Positions 34,462-43,900 of a stretch of DNA of 64,000 bases are shown piece after piece; the first letter of the stretch is position 1, and each line of letters starts with the position of its first letter. The notes under the pieces were generated by a model. That model searched no databases. It saw only the letters and a program-made list of their open reading frames with translations, and was not told the DNA's origin. The DNA comes from Schistosoma mansoni (lineage: Eukaryota > Platyhelminthes > Trematoda > Strigeidida > Schistosomatidae), in the NCBI RefSeq assembly GCF_000237925.1, contig NC_031498.1:5378229-5442228 (forward strand), written 5' to 3'. Both the position numbers and the translations under genes were made by a program.

Positions 34462-34675
34462 TTGATACAGGTACATCCAGCTGACGAGTCCCAAATAGGA
34501 TGAAACGCGCGTCCTGGATTCCACTGCTAGCCACTATCCATCTTTGTTTACCATGCTTGTGAATTAAGGCTATATCGAGGCAATACGCACAGTATGCACA
34601 TATGCCAATTAGAGACTGACCAGTTGCAGTCCTAACAAATCGATGGGGAGATTCAAACAAACAGTACTAAATGAA
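34462..34675 (+). mobile_element. Family A (Sm-alpha-like) SINE, plus strand, promoter part missing
   Basis: Starts at the hammerhead (34475) and continues CCACTGCTAGCCACTATCC, TTGTTTACCATGCTTGTG, then the companion block to ATTCAAACAAACAGTACT. The tRNA-like promoter is absent. Confidence 0.85.
34475..34519 (+). ncRNA. Hammerhead ribozyme (Sm-alpha type), core intact
   Basis: Stem I ATCCAG/CTGGAT, core CTGACGA, stem II GTCCC..AGGAT (one G-U), GAA, stem III palindrome ACGCGCGT, cleavage base C. Confidence 0.85.
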
Positions 34676-34680
34676 TTCAA

Positions 34681-35394
34681 ACATTGAATTGTTTACATTT
34701 CTGTCAGGAAAAGAAAAAGAAGATCATAAATATTATTTAAATTCAGGATAAGATTCAAAATTTTGCCCATATAGGAAAGTACACCTGTTTTGAACATTTG
34801 ACTATCTTCACAATCCTATACTGATCACTTGATGTATGCTAGCTAATTTGGCAAAATTTATTGGATGAGATTCGAATAGGAAGGGAGACAAAACAGGTGA
34901 AACTCAATTAGAAATTAATTTCATTAATAGTTTTAATTTATGAAGGAAACATTATACATCAACAGTATGCATCAGATCTCATAGAGGAATCCTTTTTTGA
35001 TGATAGATTGTTTAAAAGACCTGGTATATTAAATCATTTAGGCAATGTTTATTTCAATGATCAACTAGAATGTCAACCTATAAATAATATATTCATTTAT
35101 TTTACCTATATCCTTAAAGAATTAATGATAAATGTAAGTTCATATCCGGAATTGAACTTCAGTAAATAATAATGGTCTGCAATTTTCCATTATAGTTATT
35201 TAAGATTCGAAGTGACCAGTCCCTGTTATCATATGTAAATCCTGAGTGAGTTATCCTGACAATACAATTTAGTTACAAGTTTAAATGAAGTTGAATTCCC
35301 ATTAGCATTGAAATCTAAGACATATATTTTATATTATTTGGGAATGATAAATTGTAGTTCAGAAAAACAACGACAACGAAATTACAAATCCTTA
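34681..35394. other. AT-rich spacer, nothing recognised
   Basis: No gene or repeat recognised. Confidence 0.3.
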
Positions 35395-35610
35395 CTGACA
35401 ACTTCACACTTATTAAACAAGATAGTGGATACCTCGATTCACTAACCTAGTAGATTATGAGTTAGTGTTTGTAACGATAGGCACTGAATTCGAGTCTCAT
35501 TGTGAACAAAAACGCCAAAATATACTTACATTTATCTAATAAGTTCGAAAATTAAACGAAACTTGTGTCCTGAATTCCCTTACTAATCACAGTTCAACTT
35601 TACTAAATCG
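35395..35610 (+). mobile_element. Family A SINE, plus strand, very old
   Basis: tRNA-like region with degenerate B-box (ATTCGAGTCTC) and an eroded hammerhead (AAACGAAACTTGTGTCCTGAATTCC), ending near CTAATCACAG. No working core is left. Confidence 0.6.
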
Positions 35611-35977
35611 TATCTTCTTGACTGTTTTAAGTTTCAGTTTTCAAATGAATAACAGTAAGAATGAATTCAAGGTTGCTATCTGTCAACCTTAAATATGTTG
35701 TTTCCGCAAATTGATCATTTTGATAAACTATTTATACTTAATCGAAACATCTTTGCATTAATCCAACATCATTTAATCTACTGACAGTTAACCGGTTTGT
35801 TCAATTTTAGTCTGTCAACAAATTAAAATGTTCAATGGAATGTCTACTAAAGATAGAATAATTCTAATAATGAGCCTAAATGAGTCTCATTATGGACTGA
35901 TATGCACTAGATGAATAGATATATTAAAGACGTAATCTGTAATTGTTATTCCCTATTTTGAGATACCTAATTAATCA
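35611..35977. other. AT-rich spacer, nothing recognised
   Basis: No gene or repeat recognised. Confidence 0.3.
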
Positions 35978-36247
35978 GATGGTGGTTGGAGGTAGTCAAC
36001 AAGGAACCCTGAACCTAGGTTTCAAGCTACTTGACAATCGTCAACAAGATGTACCTGTAATCTTAGGGGAACTGATGCTCCTTGATGGATGCGATCCCGT
36101 GTCACCCAGCTCAACAGTCAAAGAAGTTATCACTGAACTATCCAGGCCACGATTTTAGGTCCTTCTAGTGCGAATCGTGCCCTATTCTACAGGAGGTCGA
36201 TCGTGGCCCGGATAGGTCAGTGGTAACTTCTTTGACTGTGGGGCTGG
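35978..36247. mobile_element. Family C element, left arm and start of right arm, cut by gap
   Basis: Left arm 35978-36157 and beginning of the right arm (GGCCCGGATAGGTCAGTGGTAACTTC) up to the N run. The family C tail reappears at 37713-37862, so the element is split by the gap plus about 1.3 kb. A hammerhead-like motif on the minus strand at 36006-36050 has the same TTGACGA core; its stem II is poor. Confidence 0.75.
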
Positions 36248-36447
36248 NNNNNNNNNNNNNNNNNNNNNNNNNNNNNNNNNNNNNNNNNNNNNNNNNNNNN
36301 NNNNNNNNNNNNNNNNNNNNNNNNNNNNNNNNNNNNNNNNNNNNNNNNNNNNNNNNNNNNNNNNNNNNNNNNNNNNNNNNNNNNNNNNNNNNNNNNNNNN
36401 NNNNNNNNNNNNNNNNNNNNNNNNNNNNNNNNNNNNNNNNNNNNNNN
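36248..36447. other. Assembly gap (200 N)
   Basis: Exactly 200 unknown bases, a scaffold placeholder. It lies inside a family C palindrome. Confidence 1.
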
Positions 36448-37124
36448 CTATACCACTACTGTTATACTACTTCTACTAATCTGACATTTGTATTTCATCT
36501 CGCTGTCCTAGTCATATGTCAACATAAACCGATGCACACGTGTACCAAGTTCTACATTGTATGATTGACTTTTTACTGTTGGGAATATGCGCTTGAAGTT
36601 TACAATAACAGGCTTATTGTCATTTCGGAGGACTTAACACTAAAACTTGTTACTCCTCATATATGATAAAACACTGGATATCATAGCCACAAAGTGATGG
36701 AAAGTAACCAAAGCCCCTCACTTAAAACTACGTTTTTAGTAGGTATTCGGATATTTCCAGAATCCCATACATATGAAAGAATTCTGTAATAACGACAGAA
36801 ACTTCGGGTGAATCATAATGTAATGTTTCGATTATCATCGATAATCAATGCAGTAAACTTATCTCGATACTTACAGCGTCCCTATAAGTGTGATGGAGTT
36901 CCACCATGTATGAGTGAACATAAAATTTAACTTCAGATTTTGCCTTTGTTTCCAGAATGCATTGAAACTAGTGACTAATTCTTTTAAGGTTAACTGCTTA
37001 GATCAATAATCTAGTTTCCTATCAACTCTGTAAATTGTTGCATTTGAAGCTCTTTTAAATAAACATCCTTAAAAGATCTACTCATGTAAAATGGTTGAAT
37101 ATGGAGTAGCAACCAAAGTAATGT
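36448..37124. other. AT-rich spacer, nothing recognised
   Basis: No gene or repeat recognised. Lies between the gap and the right arm of the inverted duplication. Confidence 0.3.
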
Positions 37125-37134
37125 ATTCAGTATT

Positions 37135-37335
37135 GTTTGTTTGAATCTTCCCATCGATTTGTTAGGACTGCAACTGGTCAGTCTCTAATTGGCATATGTG
37201 CATACTGTGCGTATTGCCTGGATATAGCCTTAATTCACAAGCATGGTAAACAAAGATGGATAGTGGCTAGCAGTGGAATCCAGGACGCGCGTTTCATCCT
37301 ATTTGGGACTCGTCAGCTGGATGTACCTGTATCAA
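37135..37335 (-). mobile_element. Family A (Sm-alpha-like) SINE, minus strand
   Basis: Inverted partner of 34462-34675, with the companion block intact and the tRNA-like promoter absent at the same point. Confidence 0.85.
37278..37322 (-). ncRNA. Hammerhead ribozyme (Sm-alpha type), core intact
   Basis: Minus strand: stem I ATCCAG/CTGGAT, core CTGACGA, stem II GTCCC..AGGAT, GAA, palindrome ACGCGCGT, cleavage base C. Confidence 0.85.
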
Positions 37336-37712
37336 TGTGAGCATTCATGTAAATATTTCTAAATTTTGGGAGATAAAACTTTATTTTACTAGAAGTTCTG
37401 TAAGTAATATCATTAAAATATAATTATTATCAGTATAGGGTTGAGGAGATTGTTGAGATCATAAATCGATCAATGTTTGACCAACATTGAAAAATTGGAA
37501 ACACTGGACTGTATCCAATATCAAATTCTTAGATAGTCATTTATTAAAACTGGTAATTTCACCTTGCATGGAACTATAGGCTAGAATTTTGTTTAAATGT
37601 CTAGTACTAATTACTTAGGGGTGAAACTCCATTTACACGTAAACAGAACAAAGAGATCGTGTAAATCAGTGTTTTAAACTATTGAGACAAGGTACATGTA
37701 TCAGATAGTCAT

Positions 37713-37862
37713 ATCTTCAACCACCATCTTATCTCAACATAGTGCACGCAGTGTCGAGCCACCCAGACTAGTGGCCACATTGCAACTTGATCGATCAACA
37801 CTAAGACGAACTTGACACGCATGACATTGATCACCACCCAGTGATCAATCAATTGTGATACC
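37713..37862 (+). mobile_element. Family C element, detached tail
   Basis: Matches the tail of the whole family C copy at 24240-24390 (CAACCACCATCTTATCTCAACATAGT, GTGGCCACATTGCAACTTGATCGA, CCAGTGATCAATCAATTG), with a short internal deletion. Confidence 0.8.
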
Positions 37863-38324
37863 TTAATAATACTCAGTTTCAATGATACACAAAATCTGGC
37901 TTATAAGAAAGAAAAAAAAAGTACGAAATCACGATAAGCTCCAGTTACTGACTAGATATTATCAGCATAAAAAACATGAATGATAACTCTTAAAGTATCA
38001 AGTATTTTAAAGGTTTATGTTGTTACCATAACCACGATTATTAATTAAGATTGCTGAAACATTTGAAACCAAAAGAAACCTTTTCTTAAAAAAGGTCAGT
38101 AGTAATATTAAGGCATTTTGTTGATCAGTTTCTGCTTTTTAAGGTGTAAGGAAAGAGAGATTAAAATAAATCGAAGATCTTTGTAGGTATTGTAATACTA
38201 TATTCTAAATATGATAGAAATATCATATATATTGACTAGCTTTATTCCAGTTTAAAACTCTATAGTACACACTTTCACCTGAATACGGTGTGGAATCTAT
38301 GGATCTATATTCTTTTGGAAAATT
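37863..38324. other. AT-rich spacer, nothing recognised
   Basis: No gene or repeat recognised. Confidence 0.3.
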
Positions 38325-38665
38325 TCAAGATGGATTTCCTGGAGTTCTAGTGAGAGTCCATGACCAGTGGAGTTCAATCATGTTTGTTGTGAGGCAGTTA
38401 CTCATTGAAGACAGTGGAGGACGGTCGTGCAATATCGTGGATTGGTTGAAGTTAGACATTAACACCATTGGATGACGTCTCAGTGATCTGAAAGTTAGGC
38501 GTTCGCGTACGAGACCGAAGGCCCTGGGTTCGAGTCCCACATGTGAGATCGTGGATTTGCACTGTTGAGGAGTCCCATACTAGGACAAAACAGTCATCTA
38601 GTGTTTCCAGATTTTCAATGGTGGTCTAGCTTATACTGACTCATGAATCCAACTATTAAAATAAA
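38325..38665 (+). mobile_element. Family B hammerhead SINE, plus strand, near full length
   Basis: Leader (CTGGAGTTCTAGTGAGAGTC..TGACCAGTGGAGTT), tRNA-like region with B-box GGGTTCGAGTCCC, hammerhead relic at 38559-38603 (core TTGAGGA and CAAA, so two needed bases are changed), and tail to CATGAATCCAACTATTAAAAT. Confidence 0.85.
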
Positions 38666-38714
38666 TGAGGTCATTCAATGGTTTAGATTCTCTACACATG
38701 TTGGAATTAGAACA

Positions 38715-38770
38715 ACACATGTAAGCGAACAATTGTTTTCAATTGGATCGTCATCAGGCTTTACTCTAAT
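38715..38770 (-). ncRNA. Degenerate hammerhead candidate in the Penelope terminal repeat
   Basis: Minus strand: core CTGATGA, then CGATCCAATT, then GAA and the palindrome AACAATTGTT followed by C. Stem I can form between GTAAAGC and GCTTAC with one bulged A. Stem II is poor: it pairs only if the base after it is taken from the GAA. Hammerheads in Penelope terminal repeats are known; in the inverted partner (39700-39750) the core reads CTAATGA. Confidence 0.4.
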
Positions 38771-39106
38771 ATACATGAATATTTATATGGAAATGTTAGA
38801 CCAATCAAAGCTATTTGAGTCGATAAACACAATGAAATAGAATACGTCACCGAGCATAATAGGTAAAAGTACAAGTTGATAGTGAGAAGACAGGTGTACT
38901 GATCGTAATAAGAATATTAAATTACGATAACAAAAGTCTTATAAATAGTTAAACATTGGAAATAGGAGGTCAAATGTGGGTAAATAGACTTAGAATAATG
39001 ATCACAAAACATTAAAATCACTACGTAATAAGAAGTGTGTAAACAACTAGATAGTGAAGAATACAAACGAAAAGAGGCGGAAAATTACAAGCAAATGATA
39101 ACAAAA

Positions 39107-39562
39107 TTAAAAATAAAATTTTAAAATAATAATCATGTCATTTGTTAAGTTATATCCGGCCATGGAAGGGATAGGGGGGTTACAAATTTTTTTCTGTACA
39201 CATAAATTGGGGTGAAATGTACGAATTCCTATGGCTTCTGCTATATAAAGGAGACGGGAACGAACTCCGTTGGGAAATGATGGAGCTGTACGATAGATCA
39301 CTCGAAATGATTTCGACTTATCTACATTATGACCACTATCAATTAGATGTGCCAAGATAGAACTGCGTATTGTTTTTATTTGGCCCTTCCCAAACCATGC
39401 TGGTAGATGTTCACTCATTCGTTGGTTAAGTTGCTTCGTAGTACACCCGATATAGCTATCTCCACAGAAGCAGCTGAACTTGTAAATACACATAGAGGAG
39501 GCCAACTCAGGTAACTTTTCCTTCGTTTCAGTAGACATAGCTGGCGGACTCGAGAAAGTCAA
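39107..39562 (-). CDS. Penelope GIY-YIG endonuclease domain, C-terminal fragment
   Basis: An uninterrupted frame of 151 codons on the minus strand. Residues about 27-60 read IYKFSCFCGDSYIGCTTKQLNQRMSEHLP, which is the GIY-YIG core: an IYK strand in place of GIY, a conserved Cys pair (CFCG), SYIG, and an R..EH helix. Residues about 70-80 (SSILAHLIDSGHNVD) and 105-125 (LLYIAEAIGIRTFHPNLCVQKK) match the rest of the Penelope domain. It normally follows a reverse transcriptase in one ORF; that part is absent upstream, which ends in the inverted repeat. The frame being intact suggests a fairly recent copy or a lucky one. A start Met at residue 1 is only the first ATG in the open frame, not a known start. 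Confidence 0.8.
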   Translation of the reverse strand: MTFSSPPAMSTETKEKLPELASSMCIYKFSCFCGDSYIGCTTKQLNQRMSEHLPAWFGKGQIKTIRSSILAHLIDSGHNVDKSKSFRVIYRTAPSFPNGVRSRLLYIAEAIGIRTFHPNLCVQKKICNPPIPSMAGYNLTNDMIIILKFYF

Positions 39563-39775
39563 CGCAGGATCAGTACACCTATCTTCCCCACTATCAACTT
39601 GTACTTTTACCTATTATGCTCGGTGACGTATTCTATTTCATTGTGATTATTGACTCAAATAGAATTGATTGGTCTAAAAGATTTTCGTATAAATATTCAT
39701 GTATATAAGAGTAAAGCCTAATGACGATCTAATTGAAAACAATTGTTCGCTAACATGTTTTGTTCTAGTTTTCAC

Positions 39776-40049
39776 AATGGGAATCTATTAATATTCTAAA
39801 ATCATATGTTGGAATACCAATGTTGTACAATCACTATTGAATATGATGTTTCTGGATTTACTATTTACTACAATTGAATTCACTAAATACATTACATGTT
39901 ATCAATGTAGTCATTGCTATACTGATTCGAAACGATAAATCACTACAATCTAATGTGTTATAACACCCGATACTACTGACAATCTTTAAACTATTCATTA
40001 TGTTTTAAGCATACCCATTAACTGACTGGATAAATGAACTAAAATTACA
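39776..40049. other. AT-rich spacer, nothing recognised
   Basis: No gene or repeat recognised. Confidence 0.3.
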
Positions 40050-40478
40050 TCTGAAGGGCTTTTGTGGAGATTTCAGTATTTTCATAGTTGAAAGTGTGAG
40101 TCAATTGAAGCTAGACCACCATGGAAAACCTGGAAGCACAGGACGGCCGTTTCGTCTTACTGTGGGACTCCTCAGTAGTGCGCATCCTCGAACTCGCCTC
40201 GCGAGATTCGAACCCAGGACCTACCAGTCTCGCTCCAGAGCACTTAACCGATAGACCACTGAGCTAACATCCAACGGTGTTAATGTCTAATTTCAACCAA
40301 TCCACTAAGTTGAGCAACCATTCATCATTGCATTCAGTGAATTGTTATCTCACAACAGACCTGGTTGAACTCCACTGGTCACTGCTTCCCACTAGAACTC
40401 CAGGACATGTATCTTGAAGTCAGTCACTAGTGAGCATATGATTATAATCAGAAGGGATTTTGTGGAGATTTCAGTAGT
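40050..40478 (-). mobile_element. Family B hammerhead SINE, minus strand, full length with terminal direct repeat
   Basis: Full unit read on the plus strand from GAAGGGCTTTTGTGGAGATTTC through hammerhead, B-box complement (AGATTCGAACCCAGG), A-box complement and leader complement to TCACTAGTGAGCATATGATT, then again AATCAGAAGGGATTTTGTGG at 40446-40476. The start block is therefore repeated at the far end, which is expected if a unit was cut from a head-to-tail series. Confidence 0.9.
40136..40181 (-). ncRNA. Hammerhead ribozyme (family B), core intact
   Basis: Core CTGAGGA, stem II GTCCC..TAAGAC, GAA, palindrome ACGGCCGT, cleavage base C. Stem I is GCAC..GTGC with the two core-proximal pairs mismatched. 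Confidence 0.7.
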
Positions 40479-41125
40479 ACATCTATTTAAACAAATGAAG
40501 TGTGAAATTTTAGATTAAGACAATTCAAAAGTATAAATTTATTGAAATAGATGTTTTACATATGTATATACAATGATTTTCTGTACATGTCAATATTCCA
40601 TACTATAACTTTGATCAAAATCATTAGAACTTTAAGTCAATGCAGGTATGACACTGATCTTCAATTAAAACCACCTTTTGTTTGTTGTAGAAATTCGCCA
40701 AATTTCGAATTTTCGTTTCTGAACTCATTACTATTCATAATTCCTCTTTTCATGGAATATCTTGAAATTCTTCGACTATAGAAGAGGAATGCATCTGACG
40801 TTTCATGGATGTATAGTCGTAGAAATGAGAACACTTTACTTTTGAAAAATTTCGCGGATTAATTTTGGAGAATCCTTCTTAACCAATCCATTAAAGTGAA
40901 TATTGAAAATCTCTGTGTTAAAAATAAATAAACAAATAAATAATAGTCAAGTACCGTCATGTAAAATAGAATCATTCAAATAGGCGGTACTTAATTTCTT
41001 TTACTAAAGTTAACTATGTAACTTAGTAAAACAGTTCAAGTGTAAGAATTTGAAACTATGACATTACTATAACAAACTTAATCATGATCTCTTTTTAAAA
41101 ACAATTTAACAGAAAAAATTCACCT
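40479..41125. other. AT-rich spacer, one doubtful terminal-exon-like frame
   Basis: No gene I can support. A plus-strand frame at 40551-40781 includes a good-looking acceptor (TTTGTTTGTTGTAG) at about 40692, followed by 29 codons to a stop; with no homology it is not called as an exon. Confidence 0.25.
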
Positions 41126-41129
41126 GGTA

Positions 41130-41455
41130 TTATTTGTTTGAATCTTCCCATTGATGTTTAGGTTTGCACATATGCCAATAAAAGACTGATCAATTGCAGT
41201 CCTACACATCAATGGGAAGATTCAAACAAACGCTATTAAGTGAATTTAAACTTCACCCCGTTGCACAAAGCAAGTGGCTATGAGGACTCAGTAGCTGGGT
41301 GGATAACGCGATGGCGTTTGAAGCGAAAGGTACTGGGTTCGAGTCCTAGAGTGAACATCAACTCTGAGATGCAGGTACATCCAGCTGACGAGCCCCAAAT
41401 AGGACGAAACACGCATAGTGGATTCCACTACTAGCCACTATCCATCTTTGCCTAT
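41130..41455 (+). mobile_element. Family A (Sm-alpha-like) SINE with complete tRNA-like promoter
   Basis: 41131-41231 is a foldback of the companion block with 24-bp arms (TTTGAATCTTCCCATTGATG and its complement). 41262-41455 is a plus-strand unit with the fullest A-box region in the window (AGTAGCTGGGTGGATAACGC), B-box GGTTCGAGTCC and hammerhead. Confidence 0.88.
41379..41423 (+). ncRNA. Hammerhead-like motif (Sm-alpha type), damaged stem III
   Basis: Core CTGACGA and GAA intact; stem II GCCCC..AGGAC has one mismatch; the stem III/cleavage region reads ACACGCATAGTGGAT instead of ACGCGCGTCCTGGAT, so the cleavage triplet is lost. Confidence 0.6.
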
Positions 41456-41896
41456 AATTTAACAGAAAATTGTATGATACCTAACGAAAAAAACTTAAAT
41501 CTCCTTCAAAACAAAAGGAAAGATCATTTTAGGTTTAACTAGTGGATACATATCCTAAGCATGTTGATTTAACCTATAAATACATATAATAATCTTGTTG
41601 AAATTTAATGAACTATGGTTGGATAATTTGATTTTAAAGAGTTCATTGTCTCCTTAGACAACTTAATAATTAAATTACTCAGCTTAGAGACACATGATTC
41701 CAACAAAAACATCTTCCTAAACCACACATTTTCCATATCATATCAACAGATTACAATGTAATATAAATTGACTGTTTCAGTATTAGATAATGATGATCTA
41801 GTTACTATTAAACATTATATTAATATCACTTTCATAAATCATATCATCTTAGATAATCTAATTAACTTAAATATCTTAAAATTAGTATAAACTTAC
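41456..41896. other. AT-rich sequence, probable intron
   Basis: No gene-like frame. It lies just downstream of a good splice donor on the minus strand (GGG then GTAAGT at 41896), so it would be intronic if the exon at 41897-42128 is real. Confidence 0.35.
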
Positions 41897-42128
41897 CCCT
41901 TGTTCATATGATTGATTGATTAAGACACCAGGAAGTTCACCAATAAGTCTATTTTGTGAACAAGATTCCATATTGAATATCTTAATATTCATTAATTCTT
42001 TATCGAATTCATCACCGATAATCGACAATTTTCTTGCCAACAAAGTTGATTCCAAATGTTCAGGATTAATTTTACGTTTCATCAATAAAACAGGATACAT
42101 TAATTTTGAGATGATTAGATCAGGATAC
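41897..42128 (-). CDS. Internal exon encoding a BH3 motif (putative Bcl-2 family member)
   Basis: Probable host exon, minus strand, 77 codons plus one leading base. On the minus strand it is preceded by a pyrimidine-rich acceptor (TTATTTCTCTTCCAAG) and ends at a strong donor (GGG/GTAAGT). The frame is open throughout. Residues 30-45 read LARKLSIIGDEFDKEL, which fits the BH3 pattern: L30, L34 and I37 as hydrophobic contacts, G38-D39, then F41; the core IIGD resembles Bak and IGDEF resembles Bim. No BH1 (NWGR) or BH2 is seen nearby; they could lie in other exons beyond large introns. BH3 motifs mediate binding to anti-apoptotic Bcl-2 proteins at mitochondria. The phase (one leading base) matches the donor of the exon at 48137-48296. 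Alternatives: a BH3-only protein, a multidomain Bak/Bax relative, or a chance match; the good splice signals argue against chance. Whether it is expressed is unknown. Confidence 0.5.
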
Positions 42129-42508
42129 CTTGGAAGAGAAATAATGATAACTGTTGACTTTTGATTTGTTTAAATTATTTATCAGCGAATAAACATATTT
42201 ATTAAAATATATTTCCTATAAGAATAATCAAAGTCTAAAATTATAACTGGTTAAAAGAAAAACACTATATATCCCTTTACAATTAAACCAATCAAGAAAA
42301 GTATGTTCAAAAAACGGGATAAGAGGTGGGAGTAAATTTCTGGTAAAAATGAATCAGAGTAACCAATAGGATTATTTTGCGATTAGCTAAAAGCTTAACT
42401 ATGTTAAACATTATTGCAATAGAGAAAAAACTCTTATGATTCTAATATATTTTGATCCTATGCGTAGGTGGGTGGTTGTTTGTTTTCATCTTATCAGTGA
42501 ATTATGAG
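42129..42508. other. AT-rich sequence, probable intron
   Basis: No frame or repeat recognised; upstream flank of the BH3 exon on the minus strand. Confidence 0.35.
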
Positions 42509-42858
42509 GAATCAGAAGGGGTTTTGTGGAGATTTCAGTATTTTCATAGCTGAAAGCGTGAGTCAATTGATGCTAGACCACCAAGGAAAACCTGAAAGCA
42601 CTGGACGGCCGTTTCATCCTACTGTGGGACTCCTCAGCAGTGCGCATCCACGATCTCGCCTCGCAAGATTCGAACCCAGGACCTACCAGTCTCGCTCCAG
42701 AGCACTTAACTGATAGACCACTGAGCCGGCATCCGATGATGTTTATGTCTAACTCCAACCAATCCACGAAGTTCAGCAACCGTTTACCAATTGTCTTCCA
42801 GGTTTTCCTTGGTGATCTAGCTTCAATTGACTTACGCTTTCAACTATGAAAATTATGA
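42509..42858. mobile_element. Family B inverted dimer, one arm shortened
   Basis: Minus-strand unit from ATCAGAAGGGGTTTTGTGG through hammerhead, tRNA-like and leader complement to CACCAATTGTCTTC-like sequence near 42798, then joined to a plus-strand tail (CCAGGTTTTCCTTGGTGATC..TCAATTGACTTACGC). The second hammerhead is lost in the junction. Frames on both strands are by-products. Confidence 0.88.
42598..42643 (-). ncRNA. Hammerhead ribozyme (family B), core intact
   Basis: Stem I GCACTG/CAGTGC, core CTGAGGA, stem II GTCCC..AGGAT (one G-U), GAA, palindrome ACGGCCGT, cleavage base C. Confidence 0.85.
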
Positions 42859-43576
42859 GGAAATCAATTCTTTGAAAAGATATATAGATAGGGGTAAATT
42901 CATTAGTCAATTTTTATATATCGTATTGTGACAGATTTCGTTCTGTAAAGACAAGACGGATTCAAACCAATGAAGCCAGTCTAGGAATTATTACATAAAA
43001 TATAAAGAGCTTCGTATATTCTTTTATTATACGAAGGAATCATTCATAGTTTTAATTAGAAAGCAATTTACATCACAAGCTGAATATATCTGACATTCAC
43101 TGAAAATCACAAAACATTAGATACATATTTCATTCTCAGAATGAAACTCAACAGTTAAGTAAACCAAACAACTTATACAGGTTCAAGTTTACGATCTTCA
43201 TGTGAGTGTACATCTACACATATAATGGCACCAAATTAATAGTAGCTAGAGTTAGTGGTTAAAATGAGATGACTTCATAAGACATAAAAAACGGTAGTGA
43301 GATTTCTAAAACATTAAAATTTATAAAATGAGTAAAGTAGTGACTGATGATTCGCAAAAGTTATTAGAAAACAATGTTTCACTAACATTATTGATACTTT
43401 TCAGTTCTATAATTCCTATCAGATATCTACAACTATGACGAAAGTTATGACAGTCACTGATAAAATGTTTGAATTTATGCTGATTGATCACTAAATTGGT
43501 ATATTGTGTCATTGTTTATTTAATCGTAAATAACCATTGAATTCTATTCATCAATTTACAATTTAAACACTACCAA
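42859..43576. other. AT-rich spacer, nothing recognised
   Basis: No gene or repeat recognised. Confidence 0.3.
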
Positions 43577-43900
43577 CATAGAGTTGTGGAGATTGTTGAG
43601 TTTTAATATTGAGATCATGAACTGATCAATGTTAGACTACCACCGAAAATCTGAAAACATTGGACGAACGTTTCGTCCTAGCATGGAATTCCTCAGAAGC
43701 GTGCAATACAGTGGATTGGTTGAAGTCAGACATTAACACCGTCGGATGCTGGCCCAGTGGTCTAGAGTCTAAGTGTTTACACACGATACCGAAGGTCATG
43801 GGTTGGAACACACGAGCGGGATCATGGATGCGCACTACTGAAGAGTCTCATACTGGGATGAAACTGTTGTCCAGTGTCTCCAGGTTTTGTCTACCATTCA
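43577..43900. mobile_element. Family B inverted dimer, older
   Basis: Minus-strand hammerhead end (43577-43703) joined directly to a plus-strand leader end (GTGGATTGGTTGAAGTCAGACATTAACACC), tRNA-like region and plus-strand hammerhead (43831-43876; core CTGAAGA, stem III ACTGTTGT, cleavage C). Minus-strand hammerhead at 43656-43703 has core CTGAGGA and stem III ACGTTCGT. Both are plausible but have mismatched stems I. Confidence 0.82.

Larger units (their letters stand above)
34088..34680 (-). repeat. Left arm of a large inverted duplication
   Basis: About 590 bp that returns, reverse-complemented and highly similar, at 37125-37711. It contains otherwise unique sequence (34088-34260), a family B tail relic (34265-34365), more unique sequence, and a family A SINE. 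Confidence 0.9.
37125..37711 (+). repeat. Right arm of a large inverted duplication
   Basis: Reverse complement of 34088-34680 with few differences. It starts with the family A companion block and ends with unique sequence, and sits between the right arm and tail of a family C element. Confidence 0.9.
38690..39775 (-). mobile_element. Penelope-like element, 5'-truncated, with inverted flanking repeats
   Basis: Minus-strand element. Its 3' coding end is the GIY-YIG frame at 39107-39562. Inverted repeats of about 210 bp flank it: 38690-38907 and 39565-39775, sharing the blocks around CACCGAGCATAATAGGTAAAAG, AACAATTGTTTTCAATT and AACATGT.. on opposite strands. Such repeated ends, part direct and part inverted, are known from Penelope-like elements. 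The reverse transcriptase domain is missing, so the copy is truncated and not autonomous. Confidence 0.75.
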
